Shown here: positions 36,881 through 44,744 of the stretch, piece after piece
How positions within the stretch are numbered: position 1 is the first letter of the stretch
Layout: each line of letters opens with the position of its first letter
From: Pararoseomonas sp. SCSIO 73927
GTDB taxonomy: Bacteria > Pseudomonadota > Alphaproteobacteria > Acetobacterales > Acetobacteraceae
Length of the DNA stretch: 64,000 nucleotides
Direction of reading: 5' to 3'
NCBI RefSeq assembly: GCF_037040815.1
Contig: NZ_CP146232.1
Coordinates: 186,001 to 250,000, forward strand
Program-made: the position numbers and the translations under genes
Notes under the pieces: generated by a model
Told to the model about the DNA's origin: nothing
The model's input: the letters and a program-made list of their open reading frames with translations, nothing else
Database searches by the model: none

Positions 36881-37152
36881 AGGCGCGGCTGCTGCGAATC
36901 CGCGGCCGGGTGCAGGGCGTGGGCTACCGGGACTGGATGGTGCGGGAGGCCTCGGCCGCGCGGCTCTCCGGCTGGGTGCGGAACCGGGCGGACGGGACGG
37001 TCGAGGCGCTGCTGGCGGGGGAGGAGGCGGCGGTGGGCTCCGTGCTGCTGGCCGCCCGCCGCGGGCCGCCGGGCGCCTTCGTGGAGACGATCGAGGAGAG
37101 CTTCGCCGAGCCGCCGGAGGAGCCGGGCTTCGGGCGGCGGCCGACGCTGTAG
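36877..37152 (+). CDS. acyP: acylphosphatase
   Basis: A 91-residue acylphosphatase that hydrolyses carboxyl-phosphate bonds. The active-site loop RGRVQGVGYRDWM with its catalytic Arg, and the catalytic Asn in GWVRNRADGTVEA, are both in place. The start is GTG in GTGA over the ATP12 stop. The size is the usual 90 residues. It is cytoplasmic. Confidence 0.94.
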   Translation: MKARLLRIRGRVQGVGYRDWMVREASAARLSGWVRNRADGTVEALLAGEEAAVGSVLLAARRGPPGAFVETIEESFAEPPEEPGFGRRPTL

Positions 37153-37185
37153 GGCCGGTTCCCCGACAACCCCCAGGACGAGCCG

Positions 37186-38031
37186 TTGAGAGCCCTGCCG
37201 CGCCCCGTGCCTCTGATCCTCCTCATCCTGTTGCTGGTGGTTCTGGCCCCGATCGTGACGGTCTGGGCCATGCAGGAGCGGTTTCTCTTCCCTGCCCGGC
37301 ACAACGGCGTTCCGGTCGCTGCCTCGGGAATCTGGCAGGTGGGGCATGTGGAGGTGCCGGGCTCCGGCCGCCTCGCCTTCCTGTTCGCCGATCCGGAAGC
37401 CGATCCGGGGGGCGATCCGGGGGCGCCGGTTCTTCTCCACCTTCACGGGAACGGGTCCCGTGCGGGCTGGTCGGCGGCGAGCACGGAGAACCTCGTCGCG
37501 GCCGGCATTCCCGTCGTCGCCGCGGAGTATCCGGGCTATTCCGGCAATCCCGGCGCGCCCACCGAAGCGTCTCTGAGGGCCACGGCGGAGACGATGGCGG
37601 CCTGGGCACGCGGCCGGTGGCCGGGGCGGCGCCTGGCGGTGCTGGGGGAGAGCATCGGCTCCGCCCCCGCCATCCATCTGGCCGCCTCCGGCCGTGCCGA
37701 CCTGCTGGTGATCGACAGCGGCTTCACCTCCATGACGGAGACGATCCGCATCCACCTGCCCTGGCTGCCGGCGGTCGCCTGGCTCAACCGGCATCCGATG
37801 GACGGCATTGCGGCCCTTCGCGGCGCGGCGAAGGCGCTGCCGCCGACGCTGGTGATGGTCTCCGCGGAGGATCCCGTCGTGCCCGTCGCCATGGGCGAGG
37901 CGCTCGCCGCCGCCATCCCCGGCAGCACCCTCCACCGCTCGGGCCGGGCCGGGCATCCGGTGATCCACGGCGATCCGCGCGCGGGAGCAGTGCTGCTGGA
38001 GTGGCTGCGCGGCCATCGCGCCCCGCGCTGA
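37186..38031 (+). CDS. alpha/beta hydrolase with N-terminal membrane anchor
   Basis: A 281-residue serine hydrolase of the ABHD12/13-like type, anchored to the membrane by a single helix (about 9-28). The nucleophile elbow reads GESIGSAP, the oxyanion stretch is LHGNGSRAG, the acid is in SAEDPVVP, and the final His is in RAGHPVIHGD. The start is TTG, 8 bases after AGGACGAG, because no ATG fits. The substrate is not known. It converges on the flavin reductase gene with only 4 bases between. Confidence 0.82.
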   Translation: MRALPRPVPLILLILLLVVLAPIVTVWAMQERFLFPARHNGVPVAASGIWQVGHVEVPGSGRLAFLFADPEADPGGDPGAPVLLHLHGNGSRAGWSAASTENLVAAGIPVVAAEYPGYSGNPGAPTEASLRATAETMAAWARGRWPGRRLAVLGESIGSAPAIHLAASGRADLLVIDSGFTSMTETIRIHLPWLPAVAWLNRHPMDGIAALRGAAKALPPTLVMVSAEDPVVPVAMGEALAAAIPGSTLHRSGRAGHPVIHGDPRAGAVLLEWLRGHRAPR

Positions 38032-38035
38032 GCCT

Positions 38036-39151
38036 TCAGCGCTGCCCGTAGGCGGCGCCGGTGAAGAGGTCCTTGAACTCCCGCGGCTGGGACCGCCAGT
38101 ACTGCCTCGGCGCGGCGACGCGCGCGCCGAGCTTCGCGGCCGCGTGCCAGGGCCAGCGCGGGTCGTAGAGGATGGCGCGGGCCAGGGCGACGGCGTCGGC
38201 ATCGCCGTTGGCGACCACCGCCTCGGCCTGCTCCGGCTCCGTGATGAGGCCGACGCCGATCACGGGCAGGCCCGCCGCCTCCTTCACCTGCCGCGCGAAG
38301 GGAAGCTGGTAGCCCGGGCCGAGGGGGATTTGCTGGCGGGTGGAGACGCCGCCGGTGGTGACGTGGATGGCGTCGCAGCCGCGCGCCTTCAGGGCCTGGG
38401 CCATGGCGATCGTGCTCTCCACGTCCCAGCCGCCCGGCACCCAGTCCGTGGCGGAGAGGCGCATCCAGACCGGGCGATCTGCCGGGAAGGCCTCGCGCAC
38501 GGCGTCGAAGACCTCCAGCGGGAAGCGCATGCGGTTCTCGAGGCTGCCGCCGTACTCGTCGTTGCGCACGTTCGCGAGCGGCGAGAGGAACTGGTGCAGC
38601 AGGTAGCCGTGCGCGCCGTGGATCTCGATGCCATCCAGCCCGATTCGGGCGGCGCGGCGGGCGGTCTCGGCGAAGGCCTCGCGGATGCGGGCCAGGCCTT
38701 CCGCGCTCAGCGCCGCCGGGGTGTCCTCGCCCTCGGCATGGGCCAGGGCGGAGGGAGCCTCGGTTCGCCAGCCGCCGGGCTCGCCGGGGTGGATCTGGGA
38801 CCCGCCCTCCCAGGGGGCCCGGCTGGAGGCCTTGCGGCCGGCATGGCTGATCTGGACCGCAATCGGCATGGAGGCGTGGCGGCGCGCCGTCTCCAGCACC
38901 CGGGCCAGCGCCGCCTCGTTATCGTCGGAGTAGAGGCCGAGATCGGCGGGGGAGATGCGGCCCTCCGCCGAGACGGCGGTCGCCTCCAAGATCAGCAGCC
39001 CGGCGCCGGAGAGGGCGAGGTGGCCGAGATGGATGGTGTGCCAGTCCGTCGCCCGCCCCTCCTCGGCCGAGTACTGGCACATGGGGGCGATGACGATCCG
39101 GTTGGGCAGCTCCAGCGCGCCGAGGCGGAGGGGTTGGAACAGCTGGCTCAT
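38036..39151 (-). CDS. Old Yellow Enzyme family NADH:flavin oxidoreductase (YqjM/NamA-like)
   Basis: A 371-residue FMN enzyme that reduces activated C=C bonds with NADPH. It has the YqjM-type N-terminal IAPMCQYSAEEGRATDWH with Cys that tunes the flavin, the substrate-binding HGAHGYLLHQFLSP with its His pair, and DEYGGSLENRMRFPLEV. The barrel end YDPRWPWHAAAKLG is typical of the class. The product is probably involved in detoxifying enones or nitro compounds. Confidence 0.93.
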   Translation of the reverse strand: MSQLFQPLRLGALELPNRIVIAPMCQYSAEEGRATDWHTIHLGHLALSGAGLLILEATAVSAEGRISPADLGLYSDDNEAALARVLETARRHASMPIAVQISHAGRKASSRAPWEGGSQIHPGEPGGWRTEAPSALAHAEGEDTPAALSAEGLARIREAFAETARRAARIGLDGIEIHGAHGYLLHQFLSPLANVRNDEYGGSLENRMRFPLEVFDAVREAFPADRPVWMRLSATDWVPGGWDVESTIAMAQALKARGCDAIHVTTGGVSTRQQIPLGPGYQLPFARQVKEAAGLPVIGVGLITEPEQAEAVVANGDADAVALARAILYDPRWPWHAAAKLGARVAAPRQYWRSQPREFKDLFTGAAYGQR

Positions 39152-39234
39152 TGGCGGGATCCCGGAATCATGGCCCCGATCCTCTCAGAGAGGCGCCGCG
39201 GCCTCCAGCCCCGCCCGTCCTGTCGGAGCCCGGA

Positions 39235-39942
39235 CTAGCGGAGGCAGTCCAGCAGCGGGCCGAGCTGGCCCGTGCGGCGCTCGATGACGGCGGCCCGGCG
39301 CTGCACCCGCTCGCTGGGCCGGGTGACGGACCAGTTCAGGGGGCTGGGCAGCACCGCGGCCAGCCGCGCCGCCTCCCCACGGGTCAGGCGGGCCGCCGGC
39401 TTGTTGAAGAAGGCCTGGGCGGCGGCCTCCGCGCCGTAGATGCCGGGGCCGAACTCCACGCTGTTGAGATAGACCTCGATCACCCGCTGCTTCGGCCAGA
39501 GAAGGGCGATCTGCGGCGTCAGCCAGGCCTCGATCACCTTCCGCACGGGATCCCGCCCCGGCCAGAGGAAGAGGTTCTTCGCCGTCTGCATGGTGATGGT
39601 GCTGGCGCCGCGGGGGGTCTCGCCGTCCTGCCAGGCCTCCACCTCCTCGCGGAGGGCGCCGAAGTCGAAGCCCAGCGATTCGCGGCAGAAATTGTTGTCC
39701 TCCCCGGCCACCACGGCCTCGGCCAGGGCGGGGGCGATGGAGTCGAGGGGCACCCAGTCGTGCCGCATCCCCTCCCCCTGGACCGAGCGGATGACCATCA
39801 GCGGCGTGACCGGGACGGGGACGAAGCGGAAGAGGGCGATCAGCGCCAGGGGGCCGAGAATGAGGACGAGCAACAGGCGGAGGAGCCGGCGGCGCCAGCT
39901 CACCCGGAAGGCAGGACGGTGCAGCAGTTCCTGGCGGCCCAT
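39235..39942 (-). CDS. mtgA: monofunctional peptidoglycan glycosyltransferase
   Basis: A 235-residue inner-membrane enzyme that polymerises lipid II. One membrane helix (about 19-41) precedes a GT51 domain. The catalytic Glu is in EDNNF, and the second motif RGASTITMQTAKNLFLWPGRD and the third RKVIEAWLTPQIALLWPKQRVIEVYLN are intact. The first motif reads EDNNFCRESLGFD, one residue longer than the common EDxxFxxHxGFD and without its His, which is unusual. Some family variation here is known, so activity is likely but not certain. Confidence 0.88.
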   Translation of the reverse strand: MGRQELLHRPAFRVSWRRRLLRLLLVLILGPLALIALFRFVPVPVTPLMVIRSVQGEGMRHDWVPLDSIAPALAEAVVAGEDNNFCRESLGFDFGALREEVEAWQDGETPRGASTITMQTAKNLFLWPGRDPVRKVIEAWLTPQIALLWPKQRVIEVYLNSVEFGPGIYGAEAAAQAFFNKPAARLTRGEAARLAAVLPSPLNWSVTRPSERVQRRAAVIERRTGQLGPLLDCLR

Positions 39943-40206
39943 GGCCCCGTGCTGGCCGCCGGCCGGCCCCGCGTCAAGCGCGCCTCCTGGCATCTTGCAC
40001 CGCAGCAGGCTTTGCCCCATCTTGCTGCCCGTGCCCGGCGCCAGCCGCGGCCACGCCTCGGCCGCGTGAGACGGCCGCCCCGCGCAATGATGCGCGCGGC
40101 CCTGACCGGGGCGTCGAGATCTCCGATACCCTGGATGCGACCGGACACGCGGGGCGCCTCCACCCGCCCTGGCAGCCCGGGTTCTGGGCCGCCCCGATTG
40201 GAATCC

Positions 40207-41610
40207 ATGACACAGTTTAACGAGCTCGGCCTCGCGGCGCCCCTTCTGCGCGCGCTGGAGGAGGAGGGCTACACCACCCCGACCCCGATCCAGGCCCAGG
40301 CCATCCCGGCCGCCATCACGGGCCGCGACGTGCTGGGCATCGCCCAGACCGGCACGGGCAAGACCGCCGCCTTCGCCCTGCCCCTGCTGCACCGGCTGGC
40401 GAACGACCCGAAGCGGGCCGCGCCCTACACCTGCCGCGTCCTCATCCTCTCCCCGACGCGCGAGCTGGCCTCGCAGATCCATGAGAGCGTGCGCGCCTAT
40501 GGCCGCCACATCCGCCCGAGCACCGCGCTGATCTTCGGCGGCGTGCCGGAGAACCCGCAGAAGCGCGCCATGGCCAAGGGCGTGGACGTGCTGATCGCGA
40601 CGCCGGGCCGGCTGATGGACCTGCTGAACCAGCGCGCCCTGAAGCTGGAGGGCATCGAGGTCTTCGTCCTCGACGAGGCCGACCAGATGCTGGACCGGGG
40701 CTTCTGGCCCTCCATCCGCCGCATCGCCGGCATGCTGCCGCGCACGAAGCACACGATGTTCTTCTCCGCCACCATGCCGGAGGACATCGCGAAGCTGGCG
40801 AAGGAGCTGCTGCCCGACCCCGTGCGGGTGGAGGTGACGCCGGTGGCGACCACCGCCGAGCGGGTGAACCAGCGGGTGATCCACACCTCGGCCGACGGCA
40901 AGCGCCGCCTTCTGGCCGACCTGCTGCGCGGCGAGACGGTAGGCCGCGCCCTGGTGTTCAGCCGCACCAAGCACGGCGCCGACCGCATCGTGAAGCAGCT
41001 GGAGCAGGATGGCCTGGCTGCCGGCGCCATTCATGGCAACAAGAGCCAGGGCCAGCGCGAGCGGGCGCTGGAGGCCTTCAAGAAGGGCACCGCCCCGATC
41101 CTGGTGGCCACCGACATCGCGGCGCGCGGCATCGACGTGGACGGCGTGACCCACGTGATCCAGTACGACCTTCCGGAGGTTCCGGAGACCTATGTCCACC
41201 GCATCGGCCGCACGGCCCGCGCGGGCGCCTCGGGCGAGGCGGTGGCGCTGGTGGCGCCGGACGAGATCTCCCTCCTCCGCGCCGTGGAGAAGCTGACACG
41301 CCAGCAGGTGCCGGCCGAGGGCGAGATCCCGACCGGCCCCGTGCCGCGCCGGCCGAACCGCCAGCAGCAGGGCCGCCCGCCGCGCCGCGACGGCAACGGC
41401 GGTGGCGGCCAGGGCAACGGCCACGGGCGCGACGGGCAGCGCCACGCGCAGGGGCGCCCGGGCGGGAATGCCGGCGGGGCGAACCGCTCCGGCGGCCAGC
41501 CGCCGCGCCGCGACGGCGGCGGCGGGCGCCGGGCGGAGCCCGTGCGGAGCGACGCGCCGCGCAAGGACCGCGCCTGGCGCGACGGCGACTTCCGCGACAG
41601 CGGCCGCTGA
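40207..41610 (+). CDS. DEAD-box RNA helicase, RhlE-like
   Basis: A 467-residue ATP-dependent RNA helicase. The Q motif ([12 protein letters not shown]), motif I AQTGTGKT, Ia [37 protein letters not shown] and [10 protein letters not shown] are all present. The last about 100 residues form a glycine/arginine/asparagine-rich basic tail ([12 protein letters not shown] and similar) that binds RNA loosely. It acts in ribosome assembly or RNA decay. It is followed by a strong intrinsic terminator. Confidence 0.94.
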   Translation: MTQFNELGLAAPLLRALEEEGYTTPTPIQAQAIPAAITGRDVLGIAQTGTGKTAAFALPLLHRLANDPKRAAPYTCRVLILSPTRELASQIHESVRAYGRHIRPSTALIFGGVPENPQKRAMAKGVDVLIATPGRLMDLLNQRALKLEGIEVFVLDEADQMLDRGFWPSIRRIAGMLPRTKHTMFFSATMPEDIAKLAKELLPDPVRVEVTPVATTAERVNQRVIHTSADGKRRLLADLLRGETVGRALVFSRTKHGADRIVKQLEQDGLAAGAIHGNKSQGQRERALEAFKKGTAPILVATDIAARGIDVDGVTHVIQYDLPEVPETYVHRIGRTARAGASGEAVALVAPDEISLLRAVEKLTRQQVPAEGEIPTGPVPRRPNRQQQGRPPRRDGNGGGGQGNGHGRDGQRHAQGRPGGNAGGANRSGGQPPRRDGGGGRRAEPVRSDAPRKDRAWRDGDFRDSGR

Positions 41611-41616
41611 GACAGA

Positions 41617-41648
41617 GGGGGCGTCCCGCGAGGGGCGCCCCCTTTTTT
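41617..41648 (+). terminator. intrinsic terminator after helicase gene
   Basis: GGGGGCGTCCC (41617-41627) pairs with GGGGCGCCCCC (41632-41642) with one mismatch, and six T residues follow at 41643-41648. It sits 6 bases past the helicase stop codon and is the clearest terminator in the window. Confidence 0.85.
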
Positions 41649-41710
41649 CGTGCCGGCCCTGGAAAGGCGGGGCCGGCCCTGCTCTAAGCCCTGCCGCAAA
41701 CGGGGGAACC

Positions 41711-42673
41711 ATGTCCGGAGTGGATCAGGCGGTGTCCGGCCTTCTCGCGGGGACGGAGGAGACAGGCGCCTACCGCGTCTTCGGACGCGAGGAATGGGCG
41801 GCGCTGCGGTCCAACACCCCCCTCCCCCTGACCGATGCCGACGTGAAGGCCCTGCGCGGCGTGACGGACCAGGTCTCGCTGGCCGAGGTGGCGGATGTCC
41901 AGCTGCCCCTCTCCCGCCTGCTGAACCTGCATGTCACGGCCGCGCGCAACCTCGCCTCCGTGCAGGACACCTTTCTCGGCCGCCCGGCCCGGGTGCCGCC
42001 CTACGTCATCGGGATCGCCGGCAGCGTGGCAGTGGGCAAGAGCACCTTCGCGCGCCTGCTGCGCGCCGTGCTGGCCCGCTGGCCGGACCATCCGCGCGTG
42101 CAGCTCGTCACCACGGACGGCTTCCTGCTGCCCACCAAGGTGCTGGAGGCGCGCGGGCTGATGCGGCGCAAGGGCTTCCCGGAGAGCTACGACCTGCGCC
42201 GCATGATCGCCTTCCTGCGCGCGGTGAAGGCGGGTGAGGCGGAGGTCTCGGCCCCCGTCTACTCCCACCTGAGCTACGACATCGTGCCCGGCGAGTCCGA
42301 GGTGGTGAGCCAGCCCGACATCCTGATCTTCGAGGGGCTGAACGTGTTGCAGACGGCCGGCGCCGCCGTACTGGCCTCCGACTTCTTCGACTTCTCCGTC
42401 TACGTGGACGCGGCGGAGGGTGACATCGAGGACTGGTATGTGCAGCGCTTCCTCGTCCTCCAGCGCACCGCTTTCCAGGACCCGCGCTCCTACTTCCACC
42501 ACTACCGCGACCTCTCCGAGGCGGAGGCGAAGGCGGTGGCGCGGGGGATCTGGCGGGAGATCAACCACCCGAACCTGGTGGAGAACATCCAGCCCACCCG
42601 GCCGCGCGCGCACCTGGTGCTGACCAAGGGCCCGGACCACGCGGTGCGGGAGGTGGCGCTGCGGCGGATGTAG
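41711..42673 (+). CDS. coaA: pantothenate kinase, type I
   Basis: A 320-residue kinase that phosphorylates pantothenate, the first step of coenzyme A synthesis. The P-loop is GSVAVGKST, followed by TTDGFLLP (catalytic Asp region), the pantothenate-contact [20 protein letters not shown], and [13 protein letters not shown]. Length and order match bacterial CoaA. The ATG follows GGGGGAA. It faces lipB with 21 bp between stop codons. Confidence 0.94.
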   Translation: MSGVDQAVSGLLAGTEETGAYRVFGREEWAALRSNTPLPLTDADVKALRGVTDQVSLAEVADVQLPLSRLLNLHVTAARNLASVQDTFLGRPARVPPYVIGIAGSVAVGKSTFARLLRAVLARWPDHPRVQLVTTDGFLLPTKVLEARGLMRRKGFPESYDLRRMIAFLRAVKAGEAEVSAPVYSHLSYDIVPGESEVVSQPDILIFEGLNVLQTAGAAVLASDFFDFSVYVDAAEGDIEDWYVQRFLVLQRTAFQDPRSYFHHYRDLSEAEAKAVARGIWREINHPNLVENIQPTRPRAHLVLTKGPDHAVREVALRRM

Positions 42674-42694
42674 CGGGCTGGCGGCCCCGCCGCC

Positions 42695-43366
42695 TCAGTC
42701 CCCGAAGACCTCCGCCCAGGCCCCGATCAGGGCGGAATCCGCTTCCTCCATCGTGGCGGGGATGCCCAGCGCGTGCAGGCTGGTCACGCCGTGCTCGCTG
42801 ATGCCGCAGGGCACGATGCCGCCGAAGTGGGAGAGGTCCGGCTCCACGTTCAGGGCGATGCCGTGCCAGGAGACCCAGCGGGAGACGCGGACGCCGATGG
42901 CGCCGATCTTCGCCTCGCGGCCGGTGACGCGGTCCGCGACCCAGATGCCGACCCGGCCCTCCCGCCGCTCGCCCCGGATGTTGAAGCGGTCCAGCGCGCC
43001 GATCATCCACTCCTCCAGCCCGTGAACGTAGGCGCGCACGTCGCGGGCCGGGACGGTGCCGTGGGGGCGGGTGAGGTCGAGCATGACGTAGGCGGTGCGC
43101 TGTCCCGGGCCGTGATAGGTCCACTGGCCGCCGCGCCCGGCCTCATAGGTGGGGAAGCGGGTGTCCAGCAGGCCCTCGGCCCGGGCGGAGGTGCCGGCGG
43201 TGTAGCTCGGCGGGTGCTCGACCAGCCACACGGCCTCCCCCGCCGTTCCGGCCCGGATTCCCGCCACGCGGGCCTCCATCGCGGCCAGGGCGTCCGGCAC
43301 GGGGATGCGATCCTCGGAAATCAGCCATTCCGGGGCCGGAACCCCGGTTGATGCCGCCGCTCTCAT
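42695..43366 (-). CDS. lipB: lipoyl(octanoyl) transferase
   Basis: A 223-residue enzyme that moves octanoyl groups from acyl carrier protein to lipoyl domains. It has the signature [21 protein letters not shown], the lysine of [18 protein letters not shown], and the acyl-accepting Cys in [14 protein letters not shown]. The product is needed for lipoylation of pyruvate and 2-oxoglutarate dehydrogenases. It stands alone, divergent from tRNA-Leu. Confidence 0.94.
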   Translation of the reverse strand: MRAAASTGVPAPEWLISEDRIPVPDALAAMEARVAGIRAGTAGEAVWLVEHPPSYTAGTSARAEGLLDTRFPTYEAGRGGQWTYHGPGQRTAYVMLDLTRPHGTVPARDVRAYVHGLEEWMIGALDRFNIRGERREGRVGIWVADRVTGREAKIGAIGVRVSRWVSWHGIALNVEPDLSHFGGIVPCGISEHGVTSLHALGIPATMEEADSALIGAWAEVFGD

Positions 43367-43389
43367 CGGTTATACGCCGCCCCCTGCCT

Positions 43390-43475
43390 GCGGTCATGGC
43401 GGAATGGTAGACGCGCCAGCTTGAGGTGCTGGTGGGGGAAACCCCGTGGAAGTTCGAATCTTCTTGACCGCACCA
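43390..43475 (+). tRNA. tRNA-Leu (anticodon GAG)
   Basis: An 86-base cloverleaf including the encoded CCA. The acceptor arms GCGGTCA and TGACCGC pair fully. The anticodon stem CCAGC/GCTGG encloses the loop TTGAGGT, with GAG at 43423-43425, reading CUC/CUU codons. A long variable arm GGTGGGGGAAACCCCGT and the T-arm GTTCGAATC mark it as a class II tRNA. It is the only RNA gene found. Confidence 0.95.
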
Positions 43476-43652
43476 TCTTCTCAATCAGTCTGCGCTGCGT
43501 TCGGCGGTTGCCGCTCCGGCGCCGCCGCGCTGCATGTAGCGTGGCGCCCGGCCCGAACCTAGGGCCACCCATTTCACCTCTGTCTACCGCTTCCCGGGGA
43601 GACGGCCCTGCCGCCCCGTGCTACGCGCCCGATATCAGGATGGGGGGCGCAG

Positions 43653-44405
43653 ATGCGGTTTGGCTGGGCGGTGGCCGTGGGGCTGACGGCATTGTCGGGC
43701 TGTGCGGCCCCGACCTCCTCCAAGCCGGAACCGACAGAAGCCCCTCCCCGCGCGGCCGGCATGCCCGCCGACCCGGCGCGAACGGCAGCGCGCGACAGGA
43801 TCTCGGCCGCGATCGGCCGCAAGGACTTCCGCGAGGGCATCCGCCTCATCGACGATTGGATGCAGGGCCATCCCACCGATATCAGCTTCCGCTACCTGGA
43901 GCCCTTCCTCTATCGCCTCGCGGGGGACGGGGCAGGGTGGGAGCGGTCGCGGGCGGACATCCAGGCGAGCTGGCAGCGGCTGCGCGGCAGAGTGCCGCCG
44001 CCCAGCCCGCCCGCCTTTGTCATCGATGCTTTCCCACTCGGGCAGAACCTGGTCACGATCCACCAGTGCTACGAATCCGCCGGCCGCTTCGGCGTGGTCT
44101 ACGAGTTCCTGATCGCGGGCCGGGACAACCGCATCACGTCCTTCTTCGCTGTTGAGCACAACGCCGTCACGAACCAGATCCAGCGGGAGATGGGGCAGCC
44201 GGGCGAAATCTACACGGTCGACTACTTCCAGCCAGGCCGGCACGCTACAGTCGCGATGTTCGATCGCATGCCGAGCTACGAGGAGGCCCGGCAGCGCGTG
44301 CAGGCGTTCCTCGCCGACCCGAAGCCGCTCAGCGCCTCCACCAACGGCCAGCCCGGCCTCATGGCGGTCCGGTGTGAGGTGGCGCCCGTCGGCGCCCGGG
44401 GCTGA
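43653..44405 (+). CDS. putative lipoprotein of unknown function
   Basis: A 250-residue protein with a lipobox (VGLTALSGC, lipidation Cys about 17). A short Pro/Thr-rich linker follows, then a mixed alpha/beta domain with AIGRKDFREGIRLIDDWMQGHPTDISFRYLEPFLYRLAG and a C-terminal beta part. It is probably anchored in a membrane facing the periplasm. I do not recognise a family. It follows the tRNA but has its own start with an AGGATG context. Confidence 0.7.
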   Translation: MRFGWAVAVGLTALSGCAAPTSSKPEPTEAPPRAAGMPADPARTAARDRISAAIGRKDFREGIRLIDDWMQGHPTDISFRYLEPFLYRLAGDGAGWERSRADIQASWQRLRGRVPPPSPPAFVIDAFPLGQNLVTIHQCYESAGRFGVVYEFLIAGRDNRITSFFAVEHNAVTNQIQREMGQPGEIYTVDYFQPGRHATVAMFDRMPSYEEARQRVQAFLADPKPLSASTNGQPGLMAVRCEVAPVGARG

Positions 44406-44450
44406 TCCTCCGCGGCGGGGATCGGGCGGCGCCGCCCGGCCCGCGGGTGC

Positions 44451-44627
44451 CTAAATCTTCTCCCGCACCACCACGCCCGTGCCGTTGCAGGCGATGCAGG
44501 GCTTGCCCATCAGCTCGCCGGCGCCCTGGCATTCCTGGCAGGGCACCTCGTCCGTGCCCGGGGTGCCGATGGGCGCCACGTCCCCCGGGCGCGGGGTGGG
44601 CTTATCGCCGTTCGATGCGTCCACCAT
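44451..44627 (-). CDS. 58-residue mini zinc-finger protein (two CxxCxGxG motifs)
   Basis: A very short protein with two zinc-binding motifs of the DnaJ type, CQECQGAG and CIACNGTG, separated by 9 residues, and no J domain. One DnaJ zinc centre uses two such motifs, so this can bind one zinc ion. GAGGAGGGG lies just upstream of ATG. Stand-alone zinc fingers of this kind occur in several Rhodospirillales genomes, with no known role; a chaperone partner or RNA-binding role is possible. Confidence 0.75.
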   Translation of the reverse strand: MVDASNGDKPTPRPGDVAPIGTPGTDEVPCQECQGAGELMGKPCIACNGTGVVVREKI

Positions 44628-44744
44628 GGGCTTCGCCCCTCCTCTGCGGTGAGCCGGCCTTAAAGGCCAGCTATGCGGCGAACGCCGCGCGGCCGGGGCG
44701 GTTCCCGTCTGGCGCCGGGCCGGGCACGGGGCCATAAACGCCCG

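Noticed and set aside
44424-44437. A 14-bp perfect palindrome GGGCGGCGCCGCCC between the convergent lipoprotein and mini zinc-finger genes
   Set aside because: Too GC-biased to be significant at this base composition, no loop for a hairpin and no T tract.
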